A stretch of 64,000 bases of DNA from Alistipes senegalensis JC50 (GTDB lineage Bacteria; Bacteroidota; Bacteroidia; Bacteroidales; Rikenellaceae): positions 2,604,001 through 2,668,000 of the forward strand of contig NZ_CP102252.1 in the NCBI RefSeq assembly GCF_025145645.1. Direction: 5' to 3'. The notes under the pieces are model-generated. The model was given only the letters and a program-made list of their open reading frames with translations, did no database searches and had not been told where the DNA came from. Of the stretch, positions 8,133-16,655 are shown in pieces. Position numbers and translations under genes: made by a program. Numbering within the stretch: position 1 is the stretch's first letter; the number at the start of each line of letters is the position of its first letter.

Positions 8133-9548
8133 TTATTCTTCAATGTTAGCCAATAATTTCTGCAATTCAGCAACCGCATTGCTAATTGTATCGCTTTTAT
8201 CTTTTATGTCTGCCATCAGTTCAGCCAATGAACGGTCGTCCACCTCACCACCTTGTTTTATCCATGTGATGTCGAGACTTGTCTTGTCTCTGGCAATGAT
8301 CTCATCTACAGAGTATTTGCGCCAACGCCCTTGCGGATTATTCTCTGCATCGTAGGTTTCTACCCGATTATTGTAGCAGGAAACAAAATCATCCAAGTGA
8401 TGGCGTTCCAGCTTATTGGTGGCAAGCGTGTGCTTTACATCGGTACGATAATCATAAAACCATATTTCTTTGGTCGGTTGCCCTTTGCTGAAAAACAGCA
8501 CATTGGCTTTCACACCTTGGGCATAGAAGATACCTGTAGGCAAACGTAATATGGTATGCAGATTGAAATCTTGCAATAAGTGTTTACGGATTGTTTCGCC
8601 TGCTCCGGCCTCAAAGAGGATATTATCAGGGAGCACCACAGCAGCACGTCCTCCGGTTTTGAGCATAAGCATCATGTGCTGGAGGAAGTTCAACTGGTTG
8701 TTCTTGGTCTCTACGTAGAAATCCGGACGGTTGATGTCCACAGAACCGGCCGGGCGAGTTCCAAAAGGAGGATTGGCGAGTATCACATCAACAAGGGTTG
8801 ACGGTTCTTTTTCCAAAGAGTCCTCACACACAATCGGACTACGGTCTGTACCGATGCCATGCAAATAGAGATTCATGGAAGCGAGTGTTACCACCAAAGG
8901 AGTATTATCTACACCATGCAAGGCTTTGTCACGCAAGAAATCACGTTTTTCTTTATTTGCCGACTGACCTTTCATGTAATCGTAGGCAGTGAGCAAAAAT
9001 CCACCAGTACCACAAGCAGGGTCGCAAACGGTTTCACCAATTTGCGGATTGATGCAATCCACCATTGCCTGAATTAAAGGACGGGGAGTAAAATATTGTC
9101 CGGCACCGCTTTTCTTGTCTTGTCCGTTCTTTTCAAGAATACTCTCGTAGATAGCCCCTTTCACATCCCCGTCCATGATGAGCCATTGCTCTTCATTAAT
9201 CATGGTGATAACCTTTTTCAGATAAACGGGCTTGTCTATCTTGTTTTGTGCTTTGGTATAAATAGTGCCTATCAAATTGTCCTGCTCGCTAAGCAATTTC
9301 AGTGTCTCTTCGTATTGCTTGACCAGTTCCAATCCATCAAGGGAAATCAAATCGTTCCATTGATACCCAGTCGGAATTGCCGATTCCTCTCCGAACATTT
9401 CTACATTCTCGACATCCATCTTCAAAAACAGAAGATAGGTCAGTTGGGTAATATAATCAGTAAACCCAATACCTTGTCCGGCAAGAGTCGTTGCCAAATT
9501 CCAAACCTTCTTGGTGAGCGATTGCTCTGTTGCGTTATTTGTTGCCAT
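8133..9548 (-). CDS. hsdM: Type I restriction-modification methyltransferase subunit HsdM
   Basis: This is an N6-adenine DNA methyltransferase of 471 residues. It has an N-terminal HsdM helical domain (about 10-140) and the block GAGQYFTPR at about 148-156. The S-adenosylmethionine motif DPACGTGG is at 176-183, and the catalytic motif NPPFG at about 259-263. It would combine with HsdS for methylation and with HsdR for cleavage. It starts 3 bases after the hsdR stop codon, so translation is probably coupled. Length is typical and no key residue is missing. Confidence 0.95.
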   Translation of the reverse strand: MATNNATEQSLTKKVWNLATTLAGQGIGFTDYITQLTYLLFLKMDVENVEMFGEESAIPTGYQWNDLISLDGLELVKQYEETLKLLSEQDNLIGTIYTKAQNKIDKPVYLKKVITMINEEQWLIMDGDVKGAIYESILEKNGQDKKSGAGQYFTPRPLIQAMVDCINPQIGETVCDPACGTGGFLLTAYDYMKGQSANKEKRDFLRDKALHGVDNTPLVVTLASMNLYLHGIGTDRSPIVCEDSLEKEPSTLVDVILANPPFGTRPAGSVDINRPDFYVETKNNQLNFLQHMMLMLKTGGRAAVVLPDNILFEAGAGETIRKHLLQDFNLHTILRLPTGIFYAQGVKANVLFFSKGQPTKEIWFYDYRTDVKHTLATNKLERHHLDDFVSCYNNRVETYDAENNPQGRWRKYSVDEIIARDKTSLDITWIKQGGEVDDRSLAELMADIKDKSDTISNAVAELQKLLANIEE

Positions 9549-9551
9549 AAC

Positions 9552-12257
9552 TTATGCTGCTTTTCTTAATACTACAAATGTGTAAAGCGACCGAAGGGCT
9601 TCGTCTGCTTTCTGCATATTACCAAATGCCCGAATCATTTGGGCTGCATGGGTCGCATCGTCTTCACGAATATCCCTAACCGTACAAGCTCCGTTAGACG
9701 CAATGTAATCTACAATACGACTGATTACTTCACGCTGCTTGTCGGTTATTTCACGCTGATTTTGTCCTAACCATAGATTGAAATATTGCTTGGATGTAGT
9801 AACTACACTGTCCAATCTCTCAATTTGGCGAAAAGCATAGCGTACCAGTTGTATGATGTTTGTCAAAGCATCACTTTCTTCTTTTGTTGTAGAACGCTTT
9901 ACTTTGCTTGGAGAAAGGATTGCATACGAATTCCAAATTTGCTTTGGAGCAAAATGGTTGTTTGCCATTTTGAGTTTATGTTCCAAATCTTTCAACATTG
10001 AATAGGTTATCGGCTCGCCTTCATTGTTATAGATAATGCGAAGAGCCTCTATTTCATCTGCATTTTCTCTGCAAAATTCCTCGAATGCCTCCGTTGTGTT
10101 TTTAGCATCCTCAATGGAGAAACCTTTTGAGATAAGTGTATCTTCTCCGGGCATTAGCGTATTGACAAAACCGGCCGCGAGAATAAGCAAGTATCTCCGA
10201 GCATCAGCATGATTGGCAAGTGGAGACACCAGACCTTTGCGTTCTAAATTGGGCTTTTCTGTGCTGACAAACGGTGGCAGAGTGCTTTTTTCAAGCGCAT
10301 CGTATATTCTGGCAGAAAGTTCCTTCATGTCATCATGAGACAAACGGGCAAATTCTTTACGTTGCGAGTCATCTGCCTTATTGAATATTCGGGCAAGCGT
10401 GGCAGCAAGCCGTTTGAGATATTCATCAGAAATATAGCCGTGACTGATATGCTCTAACAATTCTTTCAGAGTGATAATTTTTGTGGTCGATTCATCGTTT
10501 GCTGTTGGGATGGTCTTTTCATGTTCCGTCACGCCTACTGCATCAACCAAATAAAAACAATCCTTACTGAATGCATTCGGAGTGACATTACGTAATTGAT
10601 CATCGCCTATTGTACGCACTCCGCGCCCCTTCATCTGAATATACAACGGCAATGATTCCACATCACGCATGAACATTACCACTTCCAACGGCTTTACATC
10701 CGTTCCTGTAGCAACCAGTGTGCAAGTCACGGCTATACGGAAATCCTTGTCATTGCGGAATTGGCGTATCAGTTCGTTGCTGTCACCTGCCGAATAAGTG
10801 ATTTTCTGAACGAACCGGTCATCAGTCCGTCCAAACACCTCTTTAGCTATTTGTACGATATTGGTAGCATGGGCTTCATTGAGAGCAAATATCAAGGTTT
10901 TAGGAAGATAATCCATGTTCGGCTCACGCTGTGGGTCATTAAAGAGTTCTGTATAAACCACATCCCGATAAGTCGAAAGAATCAACTTTATCTGTGCCGG
11001 ATTGATGATACTTCGATTAAGTTCCTTATTTGTATAAGTTTTGGTTTCCTTACTGCTTACAGTCTTGACCTCACCCGTATATCTTGTTTCTTCTTTAAAT
11101 TTTTCGCCCTCTAATATAGCTCCGCCTGTTTCCGTGACCTGTGTTTTTATGCTATACACCCGACAATCCACATTCACACCATCAACGATACTCTTCTCCA
11201 ATGTATAGTTGACGATGCGGTTGTTATTGAAAAATGCCATCGTTTCTTCAATAGGTGTTGCAGTCAAACCTACCAGTCTTGCCGTGTCGAAATACTCCAG
11301 TACCTTACGCCAGTTTCCATAAATGGAGCGATGACACTCGTCTATGATAATCATATCAAAATAGTCATGTGGCAAATTGGGATTAGGCGGCAACGCTACT
11401 TCTTCTGTAGGTTCACTTTCGTCATCGTCTTCATTATCCTCAATTGTGTCTCCTTTCAGGAATGAGAACAGTCGTTGAATTGTAGAGACAATCACGTTAC
11501 TATCAGAAGGAATAGAAGATGACCGAAGACGATTGACTGTAAAGATAGTGCTGAAAGCCTCTCCATTTTCAGTCAGGCGAAAAGTCCCAAATTCTCCCTC
11601 TGCCTGTTTTCCAAGATTGTTTCTGTCAACAAGGAATAAAACCCTACGCATAGGAGTGTATGAGAGCATTCGGTAGGCTGCAAGACAAGCTGTATAAGTC
11701 TTCCCTGCACCGGTGGCAAGTACCATCAATGCTCGTTTTTGTCCCAAACGGAAACTCTTTTCCAATTCTGTTATAGCTTCGTATTGACAATCACGCAAGC
11801 CTTTCTTACGCAAAGTAGGAAGTCCGGCAAAATAATCATTTATCCCTAACTTTTTAACCAATTCGTGAGGTGTCGGGATAGTCATTATTTGTTTGAAATA
11901 ATGGTCTTGTTCTCGGAAATTACAAAAGTATAATTCCTTTCCGTTGGATGTGAATATAAATGGCAGTGGCTTTTGATATGTCTGATATATGTTAGGTACG
12001 CTTCTGGCATATAAGGCTGCTTGCTCGCATACCTTAGAAGAAAAAGCATCTGTTTCTTCGCGTTTGGCTTCAAGTACGCCAACAGCCTTTCCGTTTATGA
12101 AAAGAAAATAATCTGCTTCGAGATTACCTTTTAGTAGCCCTTCCCTTATAGCGACAGCTGTACTAGTCGGGTCATACTCATCCCTATTGATAACTTCCCA
12201 ACCAGCATCGGTAAACCACTGATCTATTTTTTGTCTCGCTTTTTCTTCAGGTGTCAT
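9552..12257 (-). CDS. hsdR: Type I restriction endonuclease subunit HsdR
   Basis: This is the ATP-dependent translocase and nuclease of the complex, 901 residues. The N-terminal nuclease domain shows EADYFLF and VLEAKR (E63-x-K65). The SF2 motor follows, with Walker A ATGAGKT at 181-187, the DECH box at 306-309 and LTATP at about 331-335. A C-terminal helical domain of the EcoEI type would bind HsdM. It is the first structural gene of the operon, 62 bases downstream of the XRE regulator on the same strand. It looks intact. Confidence 0.95.
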   Translation of the reverse strand: MTPEEKARQKIDQWFTDAGWEVINRDEYDPTSTAVAIREGLLKGNLEADYFLFINGKAVGVLEAKREETDAFSSKVCEQAALYARSVPNIYQTYQKPLPFIFTSNGKELYFCNFREQDHYFKQIMTIPTPHELVKKLGINDYFAGLPTLRKKGLRDCQYEAITELEKSFRLGQKRALMVLATGAGKTYTACLAAYRMLSYTPMRRVLFLVDRNNLGKQAEGEFGTFRLTENGEAFSTIFTVNRLRSSSIPSDSNVIVSTIQRLFSFLKGDTIEDNEDDDESEPTEEVALPPNPNLPHDYFDMIIIDECHRSIYGNWRKVLEYFDTARLVGLTATPIEETMAFFNNNRIVNYTLEKSIVDGVNVDCRVYSIKTQVTETGGAILEGEKFKEETRYTGEVKTVSSKETKTYTNKELNRSIINPAQIKLILSTYRDVVYTELFNDPQREPNMDYLPKTLIFALNEAHATNIVQIAKEVFGRTDDRFVQKITYSAGDSNELIRQFRNDKDFRIAVTCTLVATGTDVKPLEVVMFMRDVESLPLYIQMKGRGVRTIGDDQLRNVTPNAFSKDCFYLVDAVGVTEHEKTIPTANDESTTKIITLKELLEHISHGYISDEYLKRLAATLARIFNKADDSQRKEFARLSHDDMKELSARIYDALEKSTLPPFVSTEKPNLERKGLVSPLANHADARRYLLILAAGFVNTLMPGEDTLISKGFSIEDAKNTTEAFEEFCRENADEIEALRIIYNNEGEPITYSMLKDLEHKLKMANNHFAPKQIWNSYAILSPSKVKRSTTKEESDALTNIIQLVRYAFRQIERLDSVVTTSKQYFNLWLGQNQREITDKQREVISRIVDYIASNGACTVRDIREDDATHAAQMIRAFGNMQKADEALRSLYTFVVLRKAA

Positions 12258-12319
12258 AAGTTCCTATATCTCTACATTATCGGAAGTTGCATTCTAAAAA
12301 TAATGGATATTCCCAAACG

Positions 12320-12538
12320 CTATTGACGTTCGTCCTTGTCCGTTATTAGATCTTTCAAGTCCACTTGAAGAATCTCTGCTATCTGCTGCAATGTCTCCAG
12401 ATTTGGCTGGATTCTGTTGCAAGCATAAGCATTAACCATACTGAAACTCTTATCAAGTTGTTTGGCCAACCACGTTTGAGAGATGCCTTTGTCCGATAAA
12501 ACAGCCTTTATTCTATTCAGTTTCATTATTAGACGCAA
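12320..12538 (-). CDS. XRE-family transcriptional regulator
   Basis: This is a 68-72 residue Cro/C1-type helix-turn-helix protein. The core GISQTWLAKQLDKSFSMVNA is a standard HTH, followed by NLETLQQIAEILQVDLKDL. The ATG at 12526 (MKLNRIKAV) is as good a start as 12538. It sits immediately upstream of hsdR in the same direction and divergent from the four-cysteine/S1 operon, so it may control the restriction operon, the divergent operon, or both. Small regulators of this kind often delay restriction until DNA is methylated; that role here is inferred. Confidence 0.85.
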   Translation of the reverse strand: MRLIMKLNRIKAVLSDKGISQTWLAKQLDKSFSMVNAYACNRIQPNLETLQQIAEILQVDLKDLITDKDERQ

Positions 12539-12548
12539 TTTTATTGCG

Positions 12549-12556
12549 CAAATATA
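12549..12556 (-). promoter_or_regulatory. Putative -7 box for the XRE/hsd transcript
   Basis: On the minus strand this reads TATATTTG, matching the Bacteroidetes -7 consensus TAnnTTTG, just upstream of the XRE gene. I could not place a convincing -33 box. Confidence 0.45.
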
Positions 12557-12579
12557 GTGAATTATACTTGATATTTTTA

Positions 12580-12587
12580 TATATTTG
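12580..12587 (+). promoter_or_regulatory. Putative -7 box for the four-cysteine/S1 operon
   Basis: This reads TATATTTG on the plus strand, 27 bases before the ATG at 12615. With the minus-strand box at 12549-12556 it makes a pair of divergent promoters in a very AT-rich gap. Confidence 0.45.
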
Positions 12588-12614
12588 CTACTGAATTAAT
12601 TTAGGAATAACGAT

Positions 12615-12860
12615 ATGGTAGAAAATAAACAATCAAACATAAAAGCCATTCTGGACACCGATCTGGAAAAATTACTAAAAGAAACGAAGCAGTACAATGC
12701 TTTTGTTGATGGTGAGTTACAATGTGCATATTGCGGAACAACAATTACTATTGATAATTTAAGTATAATTCTTCCAATAATAAAAGAAGGACACACGACT
12801 TTAAATTTCTGTTGCGACAATGCTGTTTGTTTAGCTAAATTTAGAAAGGACCATGAATGA
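12615..12860 (+). CDS. Small four-cysteine putative zinc-binding protein
   Basis: This 81-residue protein is of no family I recognise. Its notable feature is CAYCG followed about 30 residues later by CCDNAVC, a Cys arrangement typical of a small zinc ribbon or treble clef. The N-terminal half is acidic and helical. It overlaps the next gene by 8 bases (ATGAATGA, including its own stop), so the two are translationally coupled and probably form one functional unit. A nucleic-acid- or protein-binding adaptor is plausible but not shown. Confidence 0.7.
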   Translation: MVENKQSNIKAILDTDLEKLLKETKQYNAFVDGELQCAYCGTTITIDNLSIILPIIKEGHTTLNFCCDNAVCLAKFRKDHE

Positions 12861-15375
12861 TATTGAACAGTTTGTAAATAAATTTGGATTAACTCCATTT
12901 TGGTCTGTTGTTATTATTTTGCTTATTATTTGCATATGGCAATATGATAGAGTTAGAGTTATTGTGACAGATATATATTGTATTGCAGCAAAAACTATCG
13001 GTTGGTTCAAACGAGAAGCAACAAAAAGAAAACTCGAAGAAATATGTAATAAAGGTTTTACTTCAATTTCACAGGAAATATCTGAATTGAATCTTCCAAA
13101 TTTAAAAATAAATTGGATTGCAAAAGGCACGCAAGATATAACATTGAAGGACAAAGAGGCTATTGTGTTTTTGAAATTCAATCCAGATAACACACAAAAT
13201 ATAATAAACGCAACATCGGCATATGTTAAAAAAACACTTTTGCCGATACCTAAAACATATATGTCTCCTCAGGTGCGAGATGCGATTGACTATACTGTTA
13301 TCAGAAAATGTCTGTTAGAAATACCCGAATATCGCCTTGCCGTAAACGATTTTATTAAAAATAGCCAAGATATTTGTATAGAGAATCAATCTATAATTGA
13401 TAAAGTATGTAATATAGATGATGCTGGCTTGATGTCAAGAATACTATTTCGCGAGTATTTTGAATGGGGTAATCGAATTGCCGGACGAAATATAGATAAT
13501 AAGTACCAAAAAGAAGCATCAGAATTTTTAGATTTCTTATATGACATCACGGCTCGCGGATATGATGACAATACAAGGCTTCAGTACATTTCTGAGAACA
13601 TAAAAGTTGGTGTTTTGTTAGTAGCAAAATTAGACACCTTTTCAGCACAAGGCGAAACACCATACGTAAGACGTATAAAAGAAGGATTTGCTAAAGGCAT
13701 TAGAACCTTTTATCTTTTAGCCAGAAATGAAAAATTGGATATCGTTGAAGATGTATATGGTAAACTTATACAGACTGGGAATTACAATCTACTAAATGGA
13801 CCTAAAGCATATAAAGATGCTCAAGGACGTGAAAATATTTGTTATTGCATTGAAATTAACAGCGAGGGAAACATGGCCCAAACGTTTAATCGTCTTTCTG
13901 ATGCAATGGACAAAAACGCCAAACTTGAAGCTGTTGTTCATTCTGTATATGCGGATAAAATACTATGTCTAATTAACGATATAAAAATTATTATTCCTTA
14001 TAATAAAATAACAGATGTGCCGGATTTGAAGTTACACTATTACTTTCAGGTAGGTATGTCAATTGAATTTATTCCCGTGGAATATGACAAGCATGGAAAT
14101 GTTTTAGGTAGTTTGCTTCAGACAAATAGTAATCCACAAAGAATGATGGATAATAAATTCTGTGTAGGAAAAGAAGTCGAAGCTATTGTTGAACAAGCAC
14201 TTGATGATTGTCTATTTTTAAGAATAAAAGATTCTGATATTAAGGCTGTTGCTTTAAGAAAAGATATAACTTATAGTCATTATATTTTTTTACACCAGCA
14301 ATTCCCAGTAGGGAATGAATATTTGTTTAGGATTATCGAAATAGATTACATTTCTAATAGATTATATCTTCAATTAGCGAATCTATGTGATCCGTGGGAA
14401 AATTTAAAATACTCAGAAGGCCAAAAACTTATTTGTACTGTATACCAAAAAAAGGAAAGTTGTGTAATTACTGAGATAGAAGAGGGAGTAAAGGCTATTC
14501 TTCCTTTTACTGAAACAACTTGGTTCACTCCTGAACCATCTCAAATAAAAAAATTAAAAAATAATGTAGAATTTGAATGCAGGATAAAAAGCATTAATCA
14601 AGACCGCCGTTTAGTTATATTGACAACAAAATCAACAGAATCTCCATATTTAAATTATTATAAAAGAATAGAAGAGGATAAATATATTGTTGATGCACAA
14701 GTTATTGCCTCTGATGCAAAGGGGTTGGTTTGCCTTGCGGATGAAAAATACCGTATTTTTATTCCGCAAAGCGAAACTCATATTGGAGTAAACAAATATA
14801 AGTGTAAGATTAAAGATCTAATTAAGGTACATATTAAAGATATTAGTAATGATAAACGATCCTTTATAGGTTCTCTAAAACCATTCATAAAACACCCTAT
14901 GCAATGGTTTGCTGATAACTACGCACCAGGTATTGCTCTATCCAATTTGACAATAAATACGATTAATGAAAAAAGTGTGCTATTTAATATTCATCGAAAT
15001 CCTAAACAATATTGTTTAGGATTATTACCTATTGGAGAGGTTACCAATTTGTGTCATATAGAGTCAATAGAGCGAATATATAAAGATGGAATAAAATTTC
15101 CACTGATAATCACAGAAATTGACATGGAACGCTGTATTGTAAAACTTAGCTTGAAAAAGTTATTAGCAAATAATAAAGATAAGGTTAAATTGCTCGATTA
15201 TTATACAAGGTACTCTGCGTATATTATAGGAAAACGTGATAATGATTGCATTATAATTGTCGATAAAATTTGGATAGAAGGTATTTTGATTGAATCAAAA
15301 AATTGTAAAATTGGTGACAAAGTGTCTGTGAGGGCAATTTCTTTGGGGGAAACTCCTGAGTTTAGCATGGATTAA
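12853..15375 (+). CDS. Membrane-anchored protein with tandem S1/OB-like repeats
   Basis: This is an 840-residue protein I cannot assign to a named system. One N-terminal membrane helix (FWSVVIILLIICIW, about 16-29) is followed by an unrecognised region (about 60-340). The C-terminal half is a chain of five or six S1-like OB modules, at roughly 355-425, 435-515, 523-595, 612-678, 690-770 and possibly 783-838. Each has a beta-rich core and several end in a strand like IDMERCIVKLSLK, the hallmark of S1 RNA-binding domains. With the helix at the N-terminus, the repeats probably face the cytoplasm and would hold RNA or nucleic acid at the membrane. The start is supported by the coupled overlap with the four-cysteine gene. 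AT-rich codon use matches the hsd island, not the adjoining tra genes. A defence role is inferred from position only. Confidence 0.75.
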   Translation: MNDIEQFVNKFGLTPFWSVVIILLIICIWQYDRVRVIVTDIYCIAAKTIGWFKREATKRKLEEICNKGFTSISQEISELNLPNLKINWIAKGTQDITLKDKEAIVFLKFNPDNTQNIINATSAYVKKTLLPIPKTYMSPQVRDAIDYTVIRKCLLEIPEYRLAVNDFIKNSQDICIENQSIIDKVCNIDDAGLMSRILFREYFEWGNRIAGRNIDNKYQKEASEFLDFLYDITARGYDDNTRLQYISENIKVGVLLVAKLDTFSAQGETPYVRRIKEGFAKGIRTFYLLARNEKLDIVEDVYGKLIQTGNYNLLNGPKAYKDAQGRENICYCIEINSEGNMAQTFNRLSDAMDKNAKLEAVVHSVYADKILCLINDIKIIIPYNKITDVPDLKLHYYFQVGMSIEFIPVEYDKHGNVLGSLLQTNSNPQRMMDNKFCVGKEVEAIVEQALDDCLFLRIKDSDIKAVALRKDITYSHYIFLHQQFPVGNEYLFRIIEIDYISNRLYLQLANLCDPWENLKYSEGQKLICTVYQKKESCVITEIEEGVKAILPFTETTWFTPEPSQIKKLKNNVEFECRIKSINQDRRLVILTTKSTESPYLNYYKRIEEDKYIVDAQVIASDAKGLVCLADEKYRIFIPQSETHIGVNKYKCKIKDLIKVHIKDISNDKRSFIGSLKPFIKHPMQWFADNYAPGIALSNLTINTINEKSVLFNIHRNPKQYCLGLLPIGEVTNLCHIESIERIYKDGIKFPLIITEIDMERCIVKLSLKKLLANNKDKVKLLDYYTRYSAYIIGKRDNDCIIIVDKIWIEGILIESKNCKIGDKVSVRAISLGETPEFSMD

Positions 15376-15617
15376 AAATAGATGTAGACAAAACAATCTG
15401 TTTGTCCAACTATTCCTCCTATCGCCTCAGCCCGTATCATATGGTGCGGTTTGTTTGCGCAAGTTTCGTTGATTAAGATATAATACATTGATAATCAATG
15501 CAGATAAATTTCTTCAATGAAGATGAATATTGAGTTTCCTCAAGCTGCATGAAAGACACCCCGGTACGGTCTGAAAACCGTACCGGGGTGTCTGATTGTT
15601 CGGAAACGAACAGCCTT
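15376..15617. other. Gap between the S1-repeat gene and the tra operon
   Basis: No convincing gene is seen. The gap marks the change from AT-rich island to GC-rich conjugative element, and it holds the long palindrome described separately. Confidence 0.5.
15554..15593. terminator. Perfect 17-base-pair hairpin at the end of the tra operon
   Basis: Arms AGACACCCCGGTACGGT and its exact complement enclose the loop CTGAAA. It lies where minus-strand tra transcripts end and plus-strand S1-operon transcripts end, so it may stop both. No T-tract is present, so a protein-binding or attachment role is also possible. Confidence 0.5.
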
Positions 15618-15713
15618 TCAGAGCCGCAGCGTGCGGAACCACGTCTGAATATCCTCTTGCAAAGTGCTCCTATAAGATCGCCGCACGGATTCGAAACATT
15701 CCCACTGCTGCAT
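15618..15713 (-). CDS. Possible 31-residue ORF after traN
   Basis: A short frame, MQQWECFESVRRSYR and onward, ends just before the long hairpin. The same frame stays open upstream into the end of traN without an ATG. The amino-acid composition looks coding, so it may be the tail of a longer gene lost by deletion. No family recognised. Confidence 0.25.
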   Translation of the reverse strand: MQQWECFESVRRSYRSTLQEDIQTWFRTLRL

Positions 15714-15748
15714 AAAAACTTCCGCATCGGGTTCGACCGCCTGTCTCT

Positions 15749-16648
15749 TTACAGGAGTTTCGCATCCAACAATTCCCCTGCGGGTATCTCCACTGTCTGA
15801 TGCCGGGCTCCGTTCTTCTCGATGATTTCCAGCAACAGCACCTTGTCATCGGAGATCGTCAGTTTAGGCAGCGCGAATACCGTCCGCTGACGCTGATGTC
15901 TCCTCACGACGGCCGGGTCGTTGCATACGCGCAGGATTTCGAGCGGCGTCTGCTGTTGTGCCGTACGCTTGGCGAGTTTGCGATCTGCTACGATGAACCG
16001 CCGCGTATCCACTTCGAAGGAGATATTCGTGTCGTTCGAGATACAGGTGTGAATGTATATCACGTCATTGAATACGTAAATCCCCAGCACCTCGACCCCG
16101 ATGCCGTATTTCTTCGTACGAATACCTTTCACGTCCGTACGGTTCTGCCGGTATATGTCGCTCAACATGCGCTTTACGGTCGCGGGCTTCTCACGGCCGA
16201 CCTCGCGCAGCAGCACCCGGCCCTCGGAAGCCGTCGGCTGCGGGTCGCCTGCAGCGACGGGCTCCTTCACTCCTTCCGACTGCAGCTCCTGTACGGAAAG
16301 GTCGAGCGTCGAGACGGCCGGATTCTCGGCATAATGGACATCGAAGGTGAAAAATCCGCCGTCTTCGGTGATGACCGTCAGGTTGGTTTCTGCTGCGAAA
16401 TTCCGCACGGCGGCTTTCACCCGCACGACGTTTTCGGCCCCGTCGGCTTTGCCTGCGATGATGTCCATCGAGCCGATGTCGATATACGTGACGGGCGACG
16501 GGAACAATATATGCACGGTTTTCGTGAATCCCGCTTCGATCTTTCGGGGGCCGATCTGCTGCGGCCCATTCTGCATGGCTTTCGCCGTAGCGTGTGCTGC
16601 CCAGATTGCGGAAACAATCAGGAGCAGATAAATGAGGTCTCTTTTCAT
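15749..16648 (-). CDS. traN: Conjugative transposon protein TraN
   Basis: This 299-residue exported protein corresponds to TraN (DUF4138) of Bacteroides conjugative transposons. That family is thought to be a VirB9-like part of the channel spanning periplasm and outer membrane. An N-terminal hydrophobic segment (LIYLLLIVSAIWAAHATA) looks like a signal peptide or anchor, followed by beta-rich sequence. It starts 7 bases after the traM stop. In complete elements traO, traP and traQ follow; none is seen here, so the operon appears cut short after traN. Confidence 0.85.
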   Translation of the reverse strand: MKRDLIYLLLIVSAIWAAHATAKAMQNGPQQIGPRKIEAGFTKTVHILFPSPVTYIDIGSMDIIAGKADGAENVVRVKAAVRNFAAETNLTVITEDGGFFTFDVHYAENPAVSTLDLSVQELQSEGVKEPVAAGDPQPTASEGRVLLREVGREKPATVKRMLSDIYRQNRTDVKGIRTKKYGIGVEVLGIYVFNDVIYIHTCISNDTNISFEVDTRRFIVADRKLAKRTAQQQTPLEILRVCNDPAVVRRHQRQRTVFALPKLTISDDKVLLLEIIEKNGARHQTVEIPAGELLDAKLL

Positions 16649-16655
16649 AAACGTT

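Noticed and set aside
15549..15800. 83-codon plus-strand frame over the palindrome
   Set aside because: Its first codons are the hairpin itself and the rest is antisense to traN's end.
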